NCBI GenBank assembly: GCA_022009915.1
Contig: CP091730.1
Location: forward strand, 806,001 to 870,000
Direction: 5' to 3'
DNA: 64,000 nucleotides
Source of the DNA: Alistipes putredinis
GTDB taxonomy: Bacteria; Bacteroidota; Bacteroidia; Bacteroidales; Rikenellaceae
A program made the translations under genes and the position numbers. How positions within the stretch are numbered: the stretch's first letter is position 1; each line of letters begins with the position of its first letter. The notes below the pieces were generated by a model, which was given only the letters and a program-made list of their open reading frames with translations, was not told the origin of the DNA and did no database searches. Positions 45,246 through 55,588 of this stretch are shown here, one piece after another.

Positions 45246-46243
45246 TCAGTTCTTGCGGGAGCTTGCCTTCCGTTTTTCCAATTCGAAATCCACGACTATG
45301 GGGCGGTGGTCGGAGGGGTAGTAGAAATTCGAGAGGCCGAGAGAGTCGCGCACCGGTTCTGTGTAGGTGTCGTAAACCACATCGGCGTTCGTTACGCATT
45401 CGAAAAGAGGGGGTGTGCAGTATACGAAATCTATCCTCGACTTGCCGGCCGTCGAGCCTGCGGAACTCGCCCTCGTGCTTTTCGGCCACCACGTCGATAT
45501 AGGGCGTGTCCTGCAATACGTAGTCGTGAACCCACAGGCGGCTGTCGTTGTCAGGATAGCCGTAAATGTAGTTGTCCTTGCGCGAGCGCGAGTTGAAATC
45601 GCCCATCATCATCCACAACTGTTTGTCGGCATCGGGCTGCGTACCTATCGTATGCGTGCAGACGTATTCTATCTCCATGCGGCGGTAGGCGTCGCCTCCG
45701 TGTTCGGCGCGGCTCTGTTCGCGGTTCGCGGCCTCGAAGGCCCAAGCCTGCGGCCAAGTGTGCAGCGTCACGATGTTGATTCTGTTGCCGGCCACTTCGA
45801 CACACGCCCAGCCCGCTCCGTGCGACACCACGCTGTCGGGGCGCTGCCCGACGATTCGCAGGACATTTTCGATGGGGTAGCGCGAAGTGATGACCTGCGG
45901 GTAGTTGTCTCGGTGTCCGCCCACGTACCAGTATTTATGTCCGTAGCGTGCGGCAAGTTCTGCCCAGCCGTCGGTCAAGTAGCGCTCCTTCGGGTCGAGT
46001 TTTTCGGCCGTGCCGCTTTTGTATATGGACTGCGCTTCGCACCACACGCATATGTCGGGCGACATGCTTTCGACCCACTCGACGAATCGGTCGTAGTTGC
46101 GGCACTGGTCGGCCCACATGCCGTTTTTGAATGTTCCAGTAAAGCAGGCGCAGATGCTCTTTGCCGCGTGCTGAACACGGCGTGGCGAGAAGAGCGGCGA
46201 GCGGCAGAAGGCACAATACGAAATTTCTGATCTTGACGTTCAT
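45246..46243 (-). CDS. Endonuclease/exonuclease/phosphatase-family secreted protein
   Basis: A signal peptide (ALLATPCSARG) leads into the EEP fold: LLYWNIQNGMW, CVWCEAQSIY (Glu of the metal site), VTLHTWP, MMMGDFNSRS, and after repair GKSRIDFVYCTPPLF and YPSDHRPIVVDFE with the catalytic Asp-His pair. About 330 residues. Shifts lie near 46128 (extra A) and in the Gly/Arg region near 45450. The substrate may be a phosphodiester or a phosphorylated lipid or sugar; the sequence does not decide. It is divergent from mltG. Confidence 0.85.
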
Positions 46244-46284
46244 GATATGGAATTCTAATGAATGTCAAAGTTAGAAAAACTATA

Positions 46285-46292
46285 TATATTTG
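46285..46292 (+). promoter_or_regulatory. Putative -7 box for mltG
   Basis: TATATTTG, 23 bases before the ATG. No consensus -33 box at the right spacing. Confidence 0.35.
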
Positions 46293-46315
46293 CATGTATT
46301 TTTCCCCGATTTATT

Positions 46316-47370
46316 ATGTCCCCAAAAAGCAAAAAGGATTGTAATCTCCATTATTTCGGCGCTCGCGCTCGCATTCGCGGCTTTCACATGCGGCGTGTTT
46401 GTCGCCGCCAAGTCGCCGTGCGTAAAGGTCGGCGGCGAATTGCTCGTGCCCTCTCGTTCGACATATTCCGCGCTGCACGATTCCCTGTTTTTCGGACGGC
46501 AGAATCCGGTTCCGGCCCTTCTTCGATTTTTTTATGCCCGCCGCATAGGGCTGGACATGGACGAGGCGGTAAGGCCCGGAAGATATATTCTGCACGATAC
46601 GATGAACTGCATACAGGTCGCCCGAATGCTGCGCTTGGGACAGCAGACTCCGAAAAACGTGGTTATAAACAACGCCCGCACCCCCCAGCAGCTGGCTGCC
46701 CGTCTGGCTTCGCAAATCGAGGCCGATTCGTCGCAGATAGCCTCCGTGTTGCTTTCGGACTCCGTGGCGCAGGCCCTCGGATTCGCTTCTCCGCTGGAAA
46801 TGTTCGCCGTTTTCATTCCGGACACATATCAGATGTACTGGAATACCGAGCCGCTGCAAATCGTGAATCGCATGAAAGGCGAATGGGACAGGTTCTGGAC
46901 GCCTCGGCGTTCGCAGGCTTCTGGCGCAAATACCCATGACGCGCATGCAGGCCGTAACCCTTGCCTCGATAGTTTACACAGAGACGCGCAAGACCGACGA
47001 GATGCCTGTCGTCGCGGGCGTTTATATAAACCGTCTGCACAAGGGCATGCTGTTGCAGGCGGACCCGACGGTGAAATACGCTACGGGTGATTTCAAGCTG
47101 CGCCGAATACTTCACAAGCATCTGAAAATAGATTCGCCTTATAATACCTACAAATATAAAGGGCTGCCACCCACCCCGATATGTATGCCTTCGAAGGCGG
47201 CGATAGACGCCGTGTTGAATTATTCGAAGCATAAGTACCTCTATTTCTGCGCACGCGAAGATTTCTCGGGCTATCACAATTTCGCCGAAACATACGCGCA
47301 GCACCGTCGAAACGCCCGCCGCTATTCGGCCGAGCCTGAACCGCAGGGGAATCAGATAGAACCCATATAA
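46316..47370 (+). CDS. mltG: Endolytic transglycosylase MltG
   Basis: MltG cuts nascent peptidoglycan at the inner membrane. After an N-terminal basic patch a single membrane helix (IVISIISALALAFAAFTCG) anchors the protein. The YceG domain contains ARTPQQLAARLASQIEAD, FIPDTYQMYWNT, LASIVYTETRK with the catalytic Glu, and GVYINRLHKGMLLQADPTVKYATG. The C-terminus has SPYNTYKYKGLPPTPICMPS, highly conserved. Shifts lie near 46326 (extra A), 46900 (one G short) and 46936 (one C short). About 350 residues. The start at 46316 fits the membrane topology. Confidence 0.93.
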
Positions 47371-47386
47371 CGAAAACTCGTAAAAA

Positions 47387-47418
47387 TTTGGCGGTAATAA
47401 AAATTAGCCATATATTTG
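47387..47418 (+). promoter_or_regulatory. Promoter of the PerR-like regulator gene
   Basis: TTTG 47387-47390, 20 bases, TATATTTG 47411-47418. A full consensus match. Confidence 0.78.
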
Positions 47419-47432
47419 TAGTCGAAATAAAA

Positions 47433-47447
47433 TTACATTTATTACAA
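47433..47447 (+). promoter_or_regulatory. Putative PerR box in the regulator leader
   Basis: TTACATTTATTACAA matches the PerR consensus TTATAATNATTATAA at 11 of 14 defined positions. It lies between the -7 box and the ATG, where binding would block transcription of the regulator and the rubrerythrin gene. Confidence 0.45.
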
Positions 47448-47449
47448 TT

Positions 47450-47866
47450 ATGCAATCGACACGCGATTATCTGCTTAAATACGGAATCCGACCTTCCGTC
47501 CAGAGAATAGCCGTCATGAACTACCTGATGACCCACTCTACGCATCCGACCGTAGACGAGATTTATCTGGCGCTCATCGACGACATTCCGACACTTTCGC
47601 GTACCACTGTTTACAATACGCTGAAATTGCTGGTCGGGCACGGTGCGGTAGCGGCCATGGACATCGACCGTCAGTGCGAGAGGTTCGATGCCGACATATC
47701 GCTTCATGCGCACTTCATGTGCGACGAGTGCGGTTGCATAACGGATATTCCGGTGAGCGATGACGGTCCGTGGAGGGCCTGCGCTCCGCAGGGAAGTTCG
47801 ATTCGCAGCATGAATATCAATTACAAGGGCCTGTGTGCAAGGTGCCTTGAAAACAAACGGAATTAA
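47450..47866 (+). CDS. Fur-family regulator, PerR-like
   Basis: The 138-residue protein has a winged-helix N-terminal domain (PSVQRIAVMNYLMTHSTHPTVDEIY) and a dimerisation domain with a structural zinc site formed by CDEC and CARC. The segment HAHFMCDECGCITD has Asp where PerR proteins have Asp104 and iron-sensing Fur proteins have Glu, favouring peroxide sensing. The gene directly precedes a reverse rubrerythrin gene (25 bases), a common PerR target. It is likely autoregulated through the box in its own leader. The frame is intact. The PerR assignment is inference from one residue and context. Confidence 0.9.
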   Translation: MQSTRDYLLKYGIRPSVQRIAVMNYLMTHSTHPTVDEIYLALIDDIPTLSRTTVYNTLKLLVGHGAVAAMDIDRQCERFDADISLHAHFMCDECGCITDIPVSDDGPWRACAPQGSSIRSMNINYKGLCARCLENKRN

Positions 47867-47891
47867 ACCTTAATAAATAAAACGGAAAATT

Positions 47892-48448
47892 ATGCACAAG
47901 AAATTCAGATGTACGGTATGCGGTTATATCCATGAGGGTCCCGCAGCTCCCGAGAAATGCCCCATGTGCGGTGTTCCGGCAAGCAAATTCGTTGAAATCG
48001 AGGAAAAGGACGGCGGTCTTACGTTCGTAGACGAGCATGTTCTGGGTGTGGCAAAAGGTGCGGATCCCGAAATCATGCAGGGTCTCAAAGACCATTTCAT
48101 GGGCGAATGCACCGAGGTGGGCATGTACCTTTGCGATGAGCCGTCAGGCCGACCGCGAGGGTTATCCCGAGGTGGCCGAAGCCTTCAAGCGTTACGCATG
48201 GGAGGAGGCCGAGCATGCCGCCAAATTCGCCGAGTCTGCTCGGCGAGGTGGTTTGGGATACCAAGACCAACCTCTACAAGAGAATGAACGCCGAATCGGG
48301 CGCGTGCGAAGACAAAAAAACGCATCGCCACTCTGGCCAAGCAGCACAATCTGGATGCCATTCACGACACCGTTCACGAGATGGCCAAAAGACGAGGCCC
48401 GTCACGGAAAAAGGGTTCGAGGGCCTTTACAACCGCTATTTCAAGTAG
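47892..48448 (+). CDS. Reverse rubrerythrin (peroxidase)
   Basis: A rubredoxin-like domain comes first (FRCTVCGYIHEG and CPMCG), then the rubrerythrin four-helix di-iron domain with HFMGECTEVGMYL, EEAEHAAKFAE and DEARHGKGFEGL. This order defines reverse rubrerythrins, which reduce hydrogen peroxide and protect anaerobes. Shifts near 48135, 48245, 48315 and 48392 interrupt the helical domain; repaired length is about 183 residues. It follows the PerR-like gene and shares its promoter. A hairpin terminator follows. Confidence 0.9.
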
Positions 48449-48470
48449 TCTTTAATTAAGACCGAAACAA

Positions 48471-48508
48471 AGCAGGGGAGGCTCGATGCCGCATTCCCTG
48501 CTTTTTTT
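48471..48508 (+). terminator. Terminator of the PerR-rubrerythrin unit
   Basis: AGCAGGG pairs with CCCTGCT, followed by T7. Confidence 0.85.
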
Positions 48509-48569
48509 GTTGTCTTGACATCCGTATTCCGAGCGCCTGTCGTATGCGGTCGGACTGGTGGGCCAGAAA

Positions 48570-48609
48570 CCGAAACACCCCGTACTGAAATATGTACGGG
48601 GTGTTTCGG
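48570..48609 (-). terminator. Hairpin downstream of the carboxyltransferase gene
   Basis: A perfect 16-base stem (arms 48570-48585 and 48594-48609) with an 8-base loop lies 23 bases after the stop. The following T tract on the minus strand is weak, but position fits a terminator. Confidence 0.65.
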
Positions 48610-48631
48610 TTCGGAGTAATGGAGCGCCGCG

Positions 48632-50497
48632 TTACTCCAATTCTACTACCGGAGCATCGTTGGCGACGGCTGTTCCCGTTTCGACCAACAGGCGTTTTAC
48701 CACGCCGTCGTAGTCGGACGATATGTTGTTCTCCATTTTCATGGCTTCGAGAATGAACACATCCTGACCTGCTTTTGACCGTATCACCGACCTTTACCAA
48801 GTATTGCAGCACTCGGCCCGGCAGCGGAGCGTTCACCGTTTGGCCCGTTATGGGTTCCGGCTTCGGCTTTGCAGCCTCCTCGGCGGATTTCGCTTTTTCG
48901 ATTTCAGCCTGCTTTGCGGCATGCGCTTCGCATTTGGTTTTGGTCAGAAAATCTTTTGCCACGAGCGGGAAGAGTTCCAGAAGCAGGACCTCCTTTTCGT
49001 TTTCGGCCAGTTTCACTCCGCCGCAGTTCTCCAATACGGGGTTGGGCTGCATCTGGTATTTGGTGGTGTCGTATGGCGTCTCCTCGCGGGTTCCGGCAAT
49101 TTGCATGCGGAATTCGGGATTTATCTTTACGGGCGTATGTCCGTATTCGCCCTTCACTAAATTGACGAACTGTATGCTCTTGGTGGTATACATGGGCTTG
49201 CCGTTCTTGATGTCCATGGCGCAGTTCACTGCCTGCGCTCCGACTATTTGCGAGGTGGGCGTAACCAGAGGCGGCAGACCGGCATCGAGTCTTACGCGCG
49301 GAATGAGCGCCATGGCCTGCGGCAGAATATCCTCGTTTTTGAGAGCTTTGAGCTGTGCGACCATATTGGTGTACATGCCGCCCGGGACCTCGGCCTCTTG
49401 AACGACCTTGTTGGGCTTCGGGAATCCGAAATAGGCCTCTATCTTATGACAAGCCTCTATCAGGGCCTCCTCGTTTATCTCGACGGCGGCTTTCACGGCA
49501 CGGTCGAATTCCGCATCTATCTCGGCGGGCAGTGAGTCGGTCAGAGGGTTGAACGGCTTTGGAATCTGCTTCACGGCGTCGTAAGCCTCCAACTCCTTTC
49601 GTATGACGGCCAGCTCGGCATTGATTTTGGCTACGGCCTGCATGTCGATGTCTATTTCCACACCCATTTTCTTGCAGAAGATGTATATCAGTTCGATTGC
49701 CGGTGCCGCCGGACCTCCCGCGAAGTTCCAGATATTGGTATCGACGATATCTACGCCAGCGGCGATGGCCGAAACGACCGACGCCAGACCGTACCCGGGA
49801 GTACAGTGGGTGTGGAAATCCACCGGAACCGTCAGACTGTCCTTGAACCGTTTTACCAGATTGTAAACGCGGCGCGGAGGGATAAGGCCGCTCATGTCCT
49901 TTATCGTAATCATGTCGGCTCCGAGCTCAGCCATTTGTCGGGCCTTGTCCAGAAAATACATGTCCGTGAATACGGGCTGCGGGTTTTTCTTGCCGCGCAG
50001 CTTGTCCCACAGCGACAGAGGCGGGTACTTCGGGTCTATGGTGTAGCATACCGCGCAGTCGGCGATTCCTCCGTACTGTTTGACGTATTTGACGGTCGAT
50101 TTTACATTGTCCACGTCGTTCAGGGCGTCGAAAATGCGCATGATGCCCAATCCCGACTCTATGGCGTTGCGGCAAAAAAACCGTCGATGATTTCGTCGGT
50201 GTATGGACTGTATCCGAAAAGGTTGCGGCCGCGCGAAAGGGCCGTCAGAAATGATACGTCGCCTACGGCTGCCTTGATTTTTTCCAAACGTGTCCACGGG
50301 TTTTCGCCCAAATAGCGCATCACCGAATCGGGCACCGCTCCGCCCCATACTTCCATGGCATAGAACTTCGCATCTTTATAGTATGGGAGCACTCTGTCGA
50401 TTTGCTCCTGCTTCATTCTGGTTGCGAAAGCGGACTGCTGCCCGTCGCGCAGGGTCAAATCCCTAATCTTCAATTTTCTCATAATACTATTTTTCAT
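48632..50497 (-). CDS. Biotin-dependent carboxyltransferase (oxaloacetate/pyruvate type)
   Basis: The N-terminal carboxyltransferase barrel has LTLRDGQQSAFATRM (metal-binding Asp), RIFDALNDVDN, the metal-ligand PVDFHTHCTPGYGLAS, and IDIVDTNIWNFAGG-like segments. A PYC_OADA domain, an Ala/Pro/Lys linker and a biotinyl domain with EAMKMEN follow, so it is the alpha subunit of oxaloacetate decarboxylase or subunit B of pyruvate carboxylase. Partner subunits are not in this window. Shifts lie near 50168 (A-run) and 48774 (extra A). About 618 residues. It has its own strong promoter. Confidence 0.9.
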
Positions 50498-50516
50498 TTA
50501 ACATACTTGGCAAATC

Positions 50517-50547
50517 CAAATGTAAGGATAATTTCCGTTTCGGCAAA
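50517..50547 (-). promoter_or_regulatory. Promoter of the carboxyltransferase gene
   Basis: On the minus strand TTTG (50544-50547), 19 bases, TACATTTG (50517-50524). Confidence 0.75.
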
Positions 50548-50564
50548 ACACCCTAAAATTTGCT

Positions 50565-51450
50565 TTACTCCTCGTATCCGAAGCGGTGCAGCGATGCCGC
50601 ATCGTCGCGCCAGCCGTCGGAGACTTTGACTTGCAGTTGCAGAAACACTTTCTTGTCCAGAAAACGCTCCAAATCGAGGCGTGCCTGTGTGCCGACCTTT
50701 TTGAGCATGCTGCCGCCGCGGCCTATGATAATGCCCTTTTGGGATTGTCTGCTGACGTATATGGTGGCCGATATGCGGTCTATTTCCGGCTGTTCCTTGT
50801 ATTCGTCCACAGAAATCTCGACGCAGTAGGGTATCTCCTTGTCGTAGTTGAGCAGTATCTTTTCGCGGATGATTTCCGATGCGAAAAACCGCAGGCTTCG
50901 GTCAGTGAGCGTATCTTTTGGGAAAATACGGCTCGCCTTCCGGAAGCAGCGACAGGATTAGCGGAAACAGTCCCCCGACATTGAATCCATTAAGTGCCGA
51001 GACGGCGACCGTTTCGGCATCGGGCAGCATCTCGTGCCACTTTTGTATGAGCTGCTCGACCTGCTCCTGCGTGGCGAGGTCTATCTTGTTGATGACGACG
51101 ATTGTCGGTATGCCGCTGTTTTTGATTCTGTCAATAATCTCTCCGTCGCGCTGCTGCACGTCCTTCTCCACCGTGTCGGTGACGTACAGAATCACGTCGG
51201 CATCCAGCACGGCTCCCTGCACCTGACGCATCATGGTCTGCTGCAACCGGTAGTTCGGCCGGAGAATGCCCGGCGTGTCGGAGTACACTATCTGGAAATC
51301 CTCGCCGCTGACCACGCCCATTATGCGGTGGCGCGTGGTCTGTGCCTTGGACGTTATGATGCTCAGCCTCTCTCCGACCAGAGCGTTCATTAGCGTGGAC
51401 TTCCCGACGTTCGGACTGCCCACGATGTTTACGAAACCCGACTTGTGCAT
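50565..51450 (-). CDS. era: GTPase Era
   Basis: Era assists 30S ribosomal subunit assembly. The G domain has GSPNVGKST (residues 11-19), SDTPG and NKID, and the C-terminal KH domain has GIIIGRGGSMLKKVG and ends DDAASLHRFGYEE. An extra A in the run near 50920 breaks the frame between the two domains; repair gives PYFPKDTLTDRSLRFFASEI. About 294 residues. It starts one base after the lpd stop, so the two are cotranscribed. Confidence 0.95.
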
Positions 51451-51451
51451 T

Positions 51452-52850
51452 CTACAAATGTATTGCGGCCCCCGTCGCAGCTTCGGCAGCTTCCATTACG
51501 GCTTCGTTCATGGTCGGGTGTGAGTGTATCGTGCGGGCCAGAATGTGGGCCGTGGCGCCTAACTTTTTGGCCAGCGTAGGCTCGGCAATCATCTCCGTTA
51601 CGTTCATGCCGACCATGTGGGCGCCGAGCAGCCGTTCGGAGTCCTCGTCGAAAAATGAGTTTTTACGAACCCGTCTCTCTGGCCTGCCGCCGTAGCCTTG
51701 CCGGATGCCGTGAACGGGAACTTGCCTATTTTGATTTTTGTATCCCGCCTGTTCGGCCTGCCGCTGCGTAAGACCCACCGACGCCACTTCGGGCGAGGTG
51801 TATACGCACGAGGGGATAGTGGAGTAGTCCACCGGTTCGGGATTGAGCCCGCAAATCTTTTCCACGCAGCAAATGGCCTCGGCCGATGCTACGTGCGCCA
51901 GTGCCGCAGACGGCACCAAATCGCCTATCGCATATATGCCTTCGACCGACGTCCTGTAAAAACTCGTCCACCGGAATCTTGTCCTTGACCGTCTGTATGC
52001 CGACCGTTTCCAGTCCTATATTTTCCGTATTGGTCTTTATGCCCACGGCCGACAGAACCACGTCCGCCGAGAGCGTCTGAGCCCCTTTCTTGCCTTCGAC
52101 CTCTACCGTACAGCCTTCTTCCGAAACCGTTACGCTTTTTACGGCCGTGGAGGTCATCACCGTTATGCGCATCTTGCGGAATGCCCGCTCCATGGCAGCG
52201 CTAACCTCTTCGTCTTCCAGCGGCATCAGGTTGGGCAGATACTCTACCACGGTGACTTTCACGCCCAGCGAAGCGTACAGATAGGCGAACTCGCTGCCTA
52301 TTGCGCCCGAACCGCAGACTATCATGCTCTGCGGCAGCTCGGTGAGCGTAAGCGCTTCTCGCGAGGATATGATGCGGCGGCCGTCCACCGGCATGAAAGG
52401 CATCTGACGGGGCCGTGCTCCTGTCGCGAGTATTATATGTTCCGCCTCGATGAGACTTTCTCCCTGTTCGGAGGTTATTTTCAACCGTCCCTTGCCTGCC
52501 AGTTCGCCCCTGCCGTGCAGCACGTCCACATTGTTCTTTTTCAGCAGGAAGGCCACGCCCTTGCTCATGGTTTCGGCCACGGCTCTGCTGCGTGCCACGA
52601 TTTTTTCGGCATTTGCCACCGGAGTGCCCTCCAAATCTATTCCGTAGCTCTGCGCCGAGGTCGCATAGTGATATACCTGTGCGCTTTTGAGCATGGCTTT
52701 CGTCGGGATGCAGCCCCAGTTCAGGCACACGCCTCCCAAGTCGGCCATCTCCACTACGGCCGTTTTCTTTCCGAGTTGTGCGGCGCGGATTGCGGCGACG
52801 TATCCACCCGGTCCGCTGCCCACTACTGCGATATCGTATTTCTCTGTCAT
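51452..52850 (-). CDS. lpd: Dihydrolipoyl dehydrogenase
   Basis: A flavoprotein disulfide reductase: FAD motif GSGPGG at residues 11-16, redox disulfide GGVCLNWGC (Cys42, Cys47), NAD motif GSGAIGSEFAYLYASLG, and the C-terminal catalytic HSHPTMNEA. It re-oxidises lipoyl groups of 2-oxoacid or glycine cleavage complexes. Shifts lie near 51953, 51735 and 51657; repaired segments read DEFLQTSVEGIYAIGD and KIKIGKFPFTASGKA, both family-like. About 462 residues. The other subunits of a lipoyl complex are not in this window. It is followed directly by era. Confidence 0.94.
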
Positions 52851-52872
52851 AACAATATATGTGTGTTTTTTT

Positions 52873-54536
52873 CTACTTTGCTTTCAATGTTCCGTCGTCG
52901 CCGGCCGCAACAGCGCGTTTCCACTTCTCGCCGTAGCCCGGGAAGAGCGGCTGGGCTGGAATGTTGCGCCCGTAGCCGTTGTCTTCGAATCCGTTTTCGG
53001 TTTCGCGCTTCACGTTGCCGTCGATATACTTGACCAGCAGATATTTGTCCAATGCCGACCATCGGTCGAACAGCTCCTGAGCCGTGTTTACCGAGTAGTC
53101 GGTGAGGTATTTCACCGCTTTGCCGGGTTTCATTTCGGAGGCGGCCGCATCGATTCTATCTATCTGCTCGATTCTTGCGTTCTCCCATTCGTCCACGGCC
53201 TTGCGCACATCGGCCCCTATGGCGTCGTAGCGCAGGTAGGCGAAGTTGGCGATGCGGTTTACGAGCCAGAACATCGAACTTTCGGAGTACTCGGTCATGT
53301 GTCCGTTATTCTCCGACAGGCACCATGGCACGCGCAAGGTGCTGCAATATATGGGCGTGAGCGGCGAAGTCGCGGCGTCGTCCACTCCGAACCAGAGCAC
53401 TCCGCCGATGCGGTCGTCGAGCCACCCGCGGGCTTGGGCCGTAAACCAGAATCCGGTCTGCTGTGTGGCCGTGGCACGTTCGTTCAGATACTGCACTCCG
53501 TCCACTTCGAAATTCATCGGACGCCAGCGGTAGGGCAGGGCGTGTCCTCCGGCGCCGATGTCCCTGCGCATATCCATAGGAGTGTCTTCGTAGTGGTTCC
53601 TCATGCAGTCGAAAAGCTGTTTTGGCGTTATCTTTTCGGTCGGTTTAACCCAAAGCGGCATTCTGTTTTCGGGATTGTAGCCCATCGCATAATCCGTGTA
53701 TGCCGACATTCCGTCGGCCACACGATTGAAAAAGCTCCAAACGCGGGCTTCGCAGCCGCGCAGTGCGCCGAAATCGAGCGGGCAGTACGTGTCGCAGAAG
53801 CTGAAATCTTCGTCCGACCCCTCGTAGAGGCCTTTTTCGCGGGCGAAAGTTATGACGTCGGGCGCGTACATGCAGTTTTCGGGGTCGTCGAGCGGGAACT
53901 GCGCTATGCGGGACTGGTTGGCATGACCGCTTACGTATCCGTCGGGAATGCGCCGAGCCACCCATACGATACCCTTGTCGGCATTTTCTCCGTTAATGAT
54001 GCGGCACCCCTTGCCGATGAGTTCCATAATCCATGCCTCGTTTTTGTCGGCAATCGAAAACGACTCGCCCGACGAACAGTATCCGTACCGAGAAGCCAAA
54101 TCTACAATCACTCCGATTGCTTCGCGGGCTGTGGCGGCACGCTGCAAGGCTATGTATATCAAGGAGCCGTAATCCATTATGCCGGTGCTGTCGTAGAGTT
54201 CGGACCGCCCTCCGAAAGTGGTCTCGGCTATGATGAGCTGCTTTTCGTTCATGTTGCCGACCGTGGAGTAGGTTTGCGGAACCTGCTCTATGAGACCCAG
54301 ATATTTGCCGGTGTCCCACTCGTAGACGGGCAGCATCGTCCCTGCCTTGTATCCGCGCCGCGGGGCATTGTATTTGTACAGAGCGCCGTAGAGCCTGATG
54401 AGAATCGGCGGCGTAGGTGACCATGACGCTGCCGTCCGACGAGGCTCCGCGCGTGACTATGAAGTTGGTGCACGCCTCGGCGTCGGGAGCGGAATACAGG
54501 CACAGGGCGGCTAAAAAGTATCGAAAATCGTTTCAT
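52873..54536 (-). CDS. C69-family dipeptidase
   Basis: An N-terminal signal peptide ends so that the catalytic Cys becomes residue one of the mature enzyme: AEACTNFIVTRGASSDGSVMVTYAADSH, with Cys as N-terminal nucleophile. The remainder (EVPQTYS-like region, FSIADKNEAWIMELIG, GWLDDRIGGVLWFG) matches peptidase family C69, which cleaves dipeptides. Shifts near 54495, 54417 and 54398 affect the first 60 residues; from 54336 on the frame is intact. About 550 residues. I chose the ATG at 54536 because the earlier ATG codons lie at or upstream of the expected transcription start. Confidence 0.85.
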
Positions 54537-54554
54537 AAACTGACTCATTTTCGA

Positions 54555-54588
54555 CAAATGTACGGTTTTTTCTTAATTTTTGCACAAA
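54555..54588 (-). promoter_or_regulatory. Promoter of the C69-lpd-era unit
   Basis: TACATTTG on the minus strand at 54555-54562 with TTTG at 54585-54588, spacing 22; the spacer includes T6 and T5 runs that may be over-read. Confidence 0.5.
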
Positions 54589-54616
54589 GTCGAATCCATT
54601 AAATACGGTTTTTGCA

Positions 54617-54825
54617 ATGTTCATTTTGATGACCTCTCTGGGCGGTGCTATAATGGAGGTGGTGTACCTGCTCGGCGCGTTATGCGGAATTTATTTCATC
54701 TGGGGAACTCTTTGCCTTGAAGACCTCCATAAGCCTCGTGTGGCGGATTGCGATAGCCGTCCTGATACTGTGCACCTCGTGGGTCGGACTCGCCGCATAC
54801 TATTTCCTTGTGCGGGACAGAATAT
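54617..54825 (+). CDS. Small two-helix membrane protein
   Basis: After correcting an extra T near 54711 the protein is about 69 residues with two hydrophobic helices (EVVYLLGALCGIYFIWG and IAIAVLILCTSWVGLAAYYF) and a charged tail LVRDRI. No family is recognised. It lies 49 bases before the YggS-type gene and may be cotranscribed. Without the correction it reads through into that gene as a false fusion. Confidence 0.5.
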
Positions 54826-54874
54826 GATTCGAACTCAGGTCCGAAGCCGGAAAAGTAATAAAACAGTTTTAGAC

Positions 54875-55555
54875 ATGCCGATAGCAGACAAGATAACTTC
54901 GCTTAGAGAATCGCTGCCCGAGGGCGTAACCCTTGTCGCAGTATCCAAGACCCACCCCGCCGAGGCGGTGCGCGAGGCATACGATGCGGGCCAGCGTATT
55001 TTCGGGGAGAACCGTCCGCAGGAGATGCGCGACAAGCATGCGGTGCTTCCCGACGACATACAGTGGCATCTGATAGGTCACCTTCAAACTAACAAGATAA
55101 AGTACATCATCGGATTCGTGAGCATGATTCACTCCGTGGATTCCGCTTCGCTGCTCTCCGCTCTCGATGCGCAGGCGGCCAAACATGGCAGGACAGTGGA
55201 CGTGTTGCTGGAAATACACATCTCCTCGGAGAGCAGCAAGGAGGGCTGGCAGTACGGCGAACTCGTGGAGTGGCTGCGCGGCGGCGAATGGAAGCGTCTC
55301 GGAAACATAGTTTTTCGCGGCGTGATGGGCGTTGCGACCAATACGGACGACAAAAGCGTGATTCGCAGTGAGTTCTCGCGGTTGAGAGAAATGAAAGACA
55401 GCCTTGCCGCCGAGTTTTTCGGAGAGCGGTTCGACACCGTATCCATGGGAATGACATCGGATTATGCGGAGGCCGTCGAGTGCGGTTCGACCATGGTGCG
55501 CATCGGGTCGCTGATTTTCGGGGCGCGCGACTACTCTTCGGCAGCAAAATTGTAA
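54875..55555 (+). CDS. YggS-family pyridoxal phosphate homeostasis protein
   Basis: The intact 226-residue protein opens with TLVAVSKTHPAEAVREAYDAG, with the PLP-binding Lys in VSKTHP, then GENRPQEM, WHLIGHLQTNK and SMGMTSDYAEAVECGSTMVRIGSLIFG, the family signature. It binds PLP without known catalysis and buffers the cofactor. I chose the ATG at 54875, which matches the usual family length; the longer frame upstream is the membrane-protein frame. Confidence 0.95.
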   Translation: MPIADKITSLRESLPEGVTLVAVSKTHPAEAVREAYDAGQRIFGENRPQEMRDKHAVLPDDIQWHLIGHLQTNKIKYIIGFVSMIHSVDSASLLSALDAQAAKHGRTVDVLLEIHISSESSKEGWQYGELVEWLRGGEWKRLGNIVFRGVMGVATNTDDKSVIRSEFSRLREMKDSLAAEFFGERFDTVSMGMTSDYAEAVECGSTMVRIGSLIFGARDYSSAAKL

Positions 55556-55588
55556 TGCTGCATAGAGTAGAACAATGAAATCGAACGT

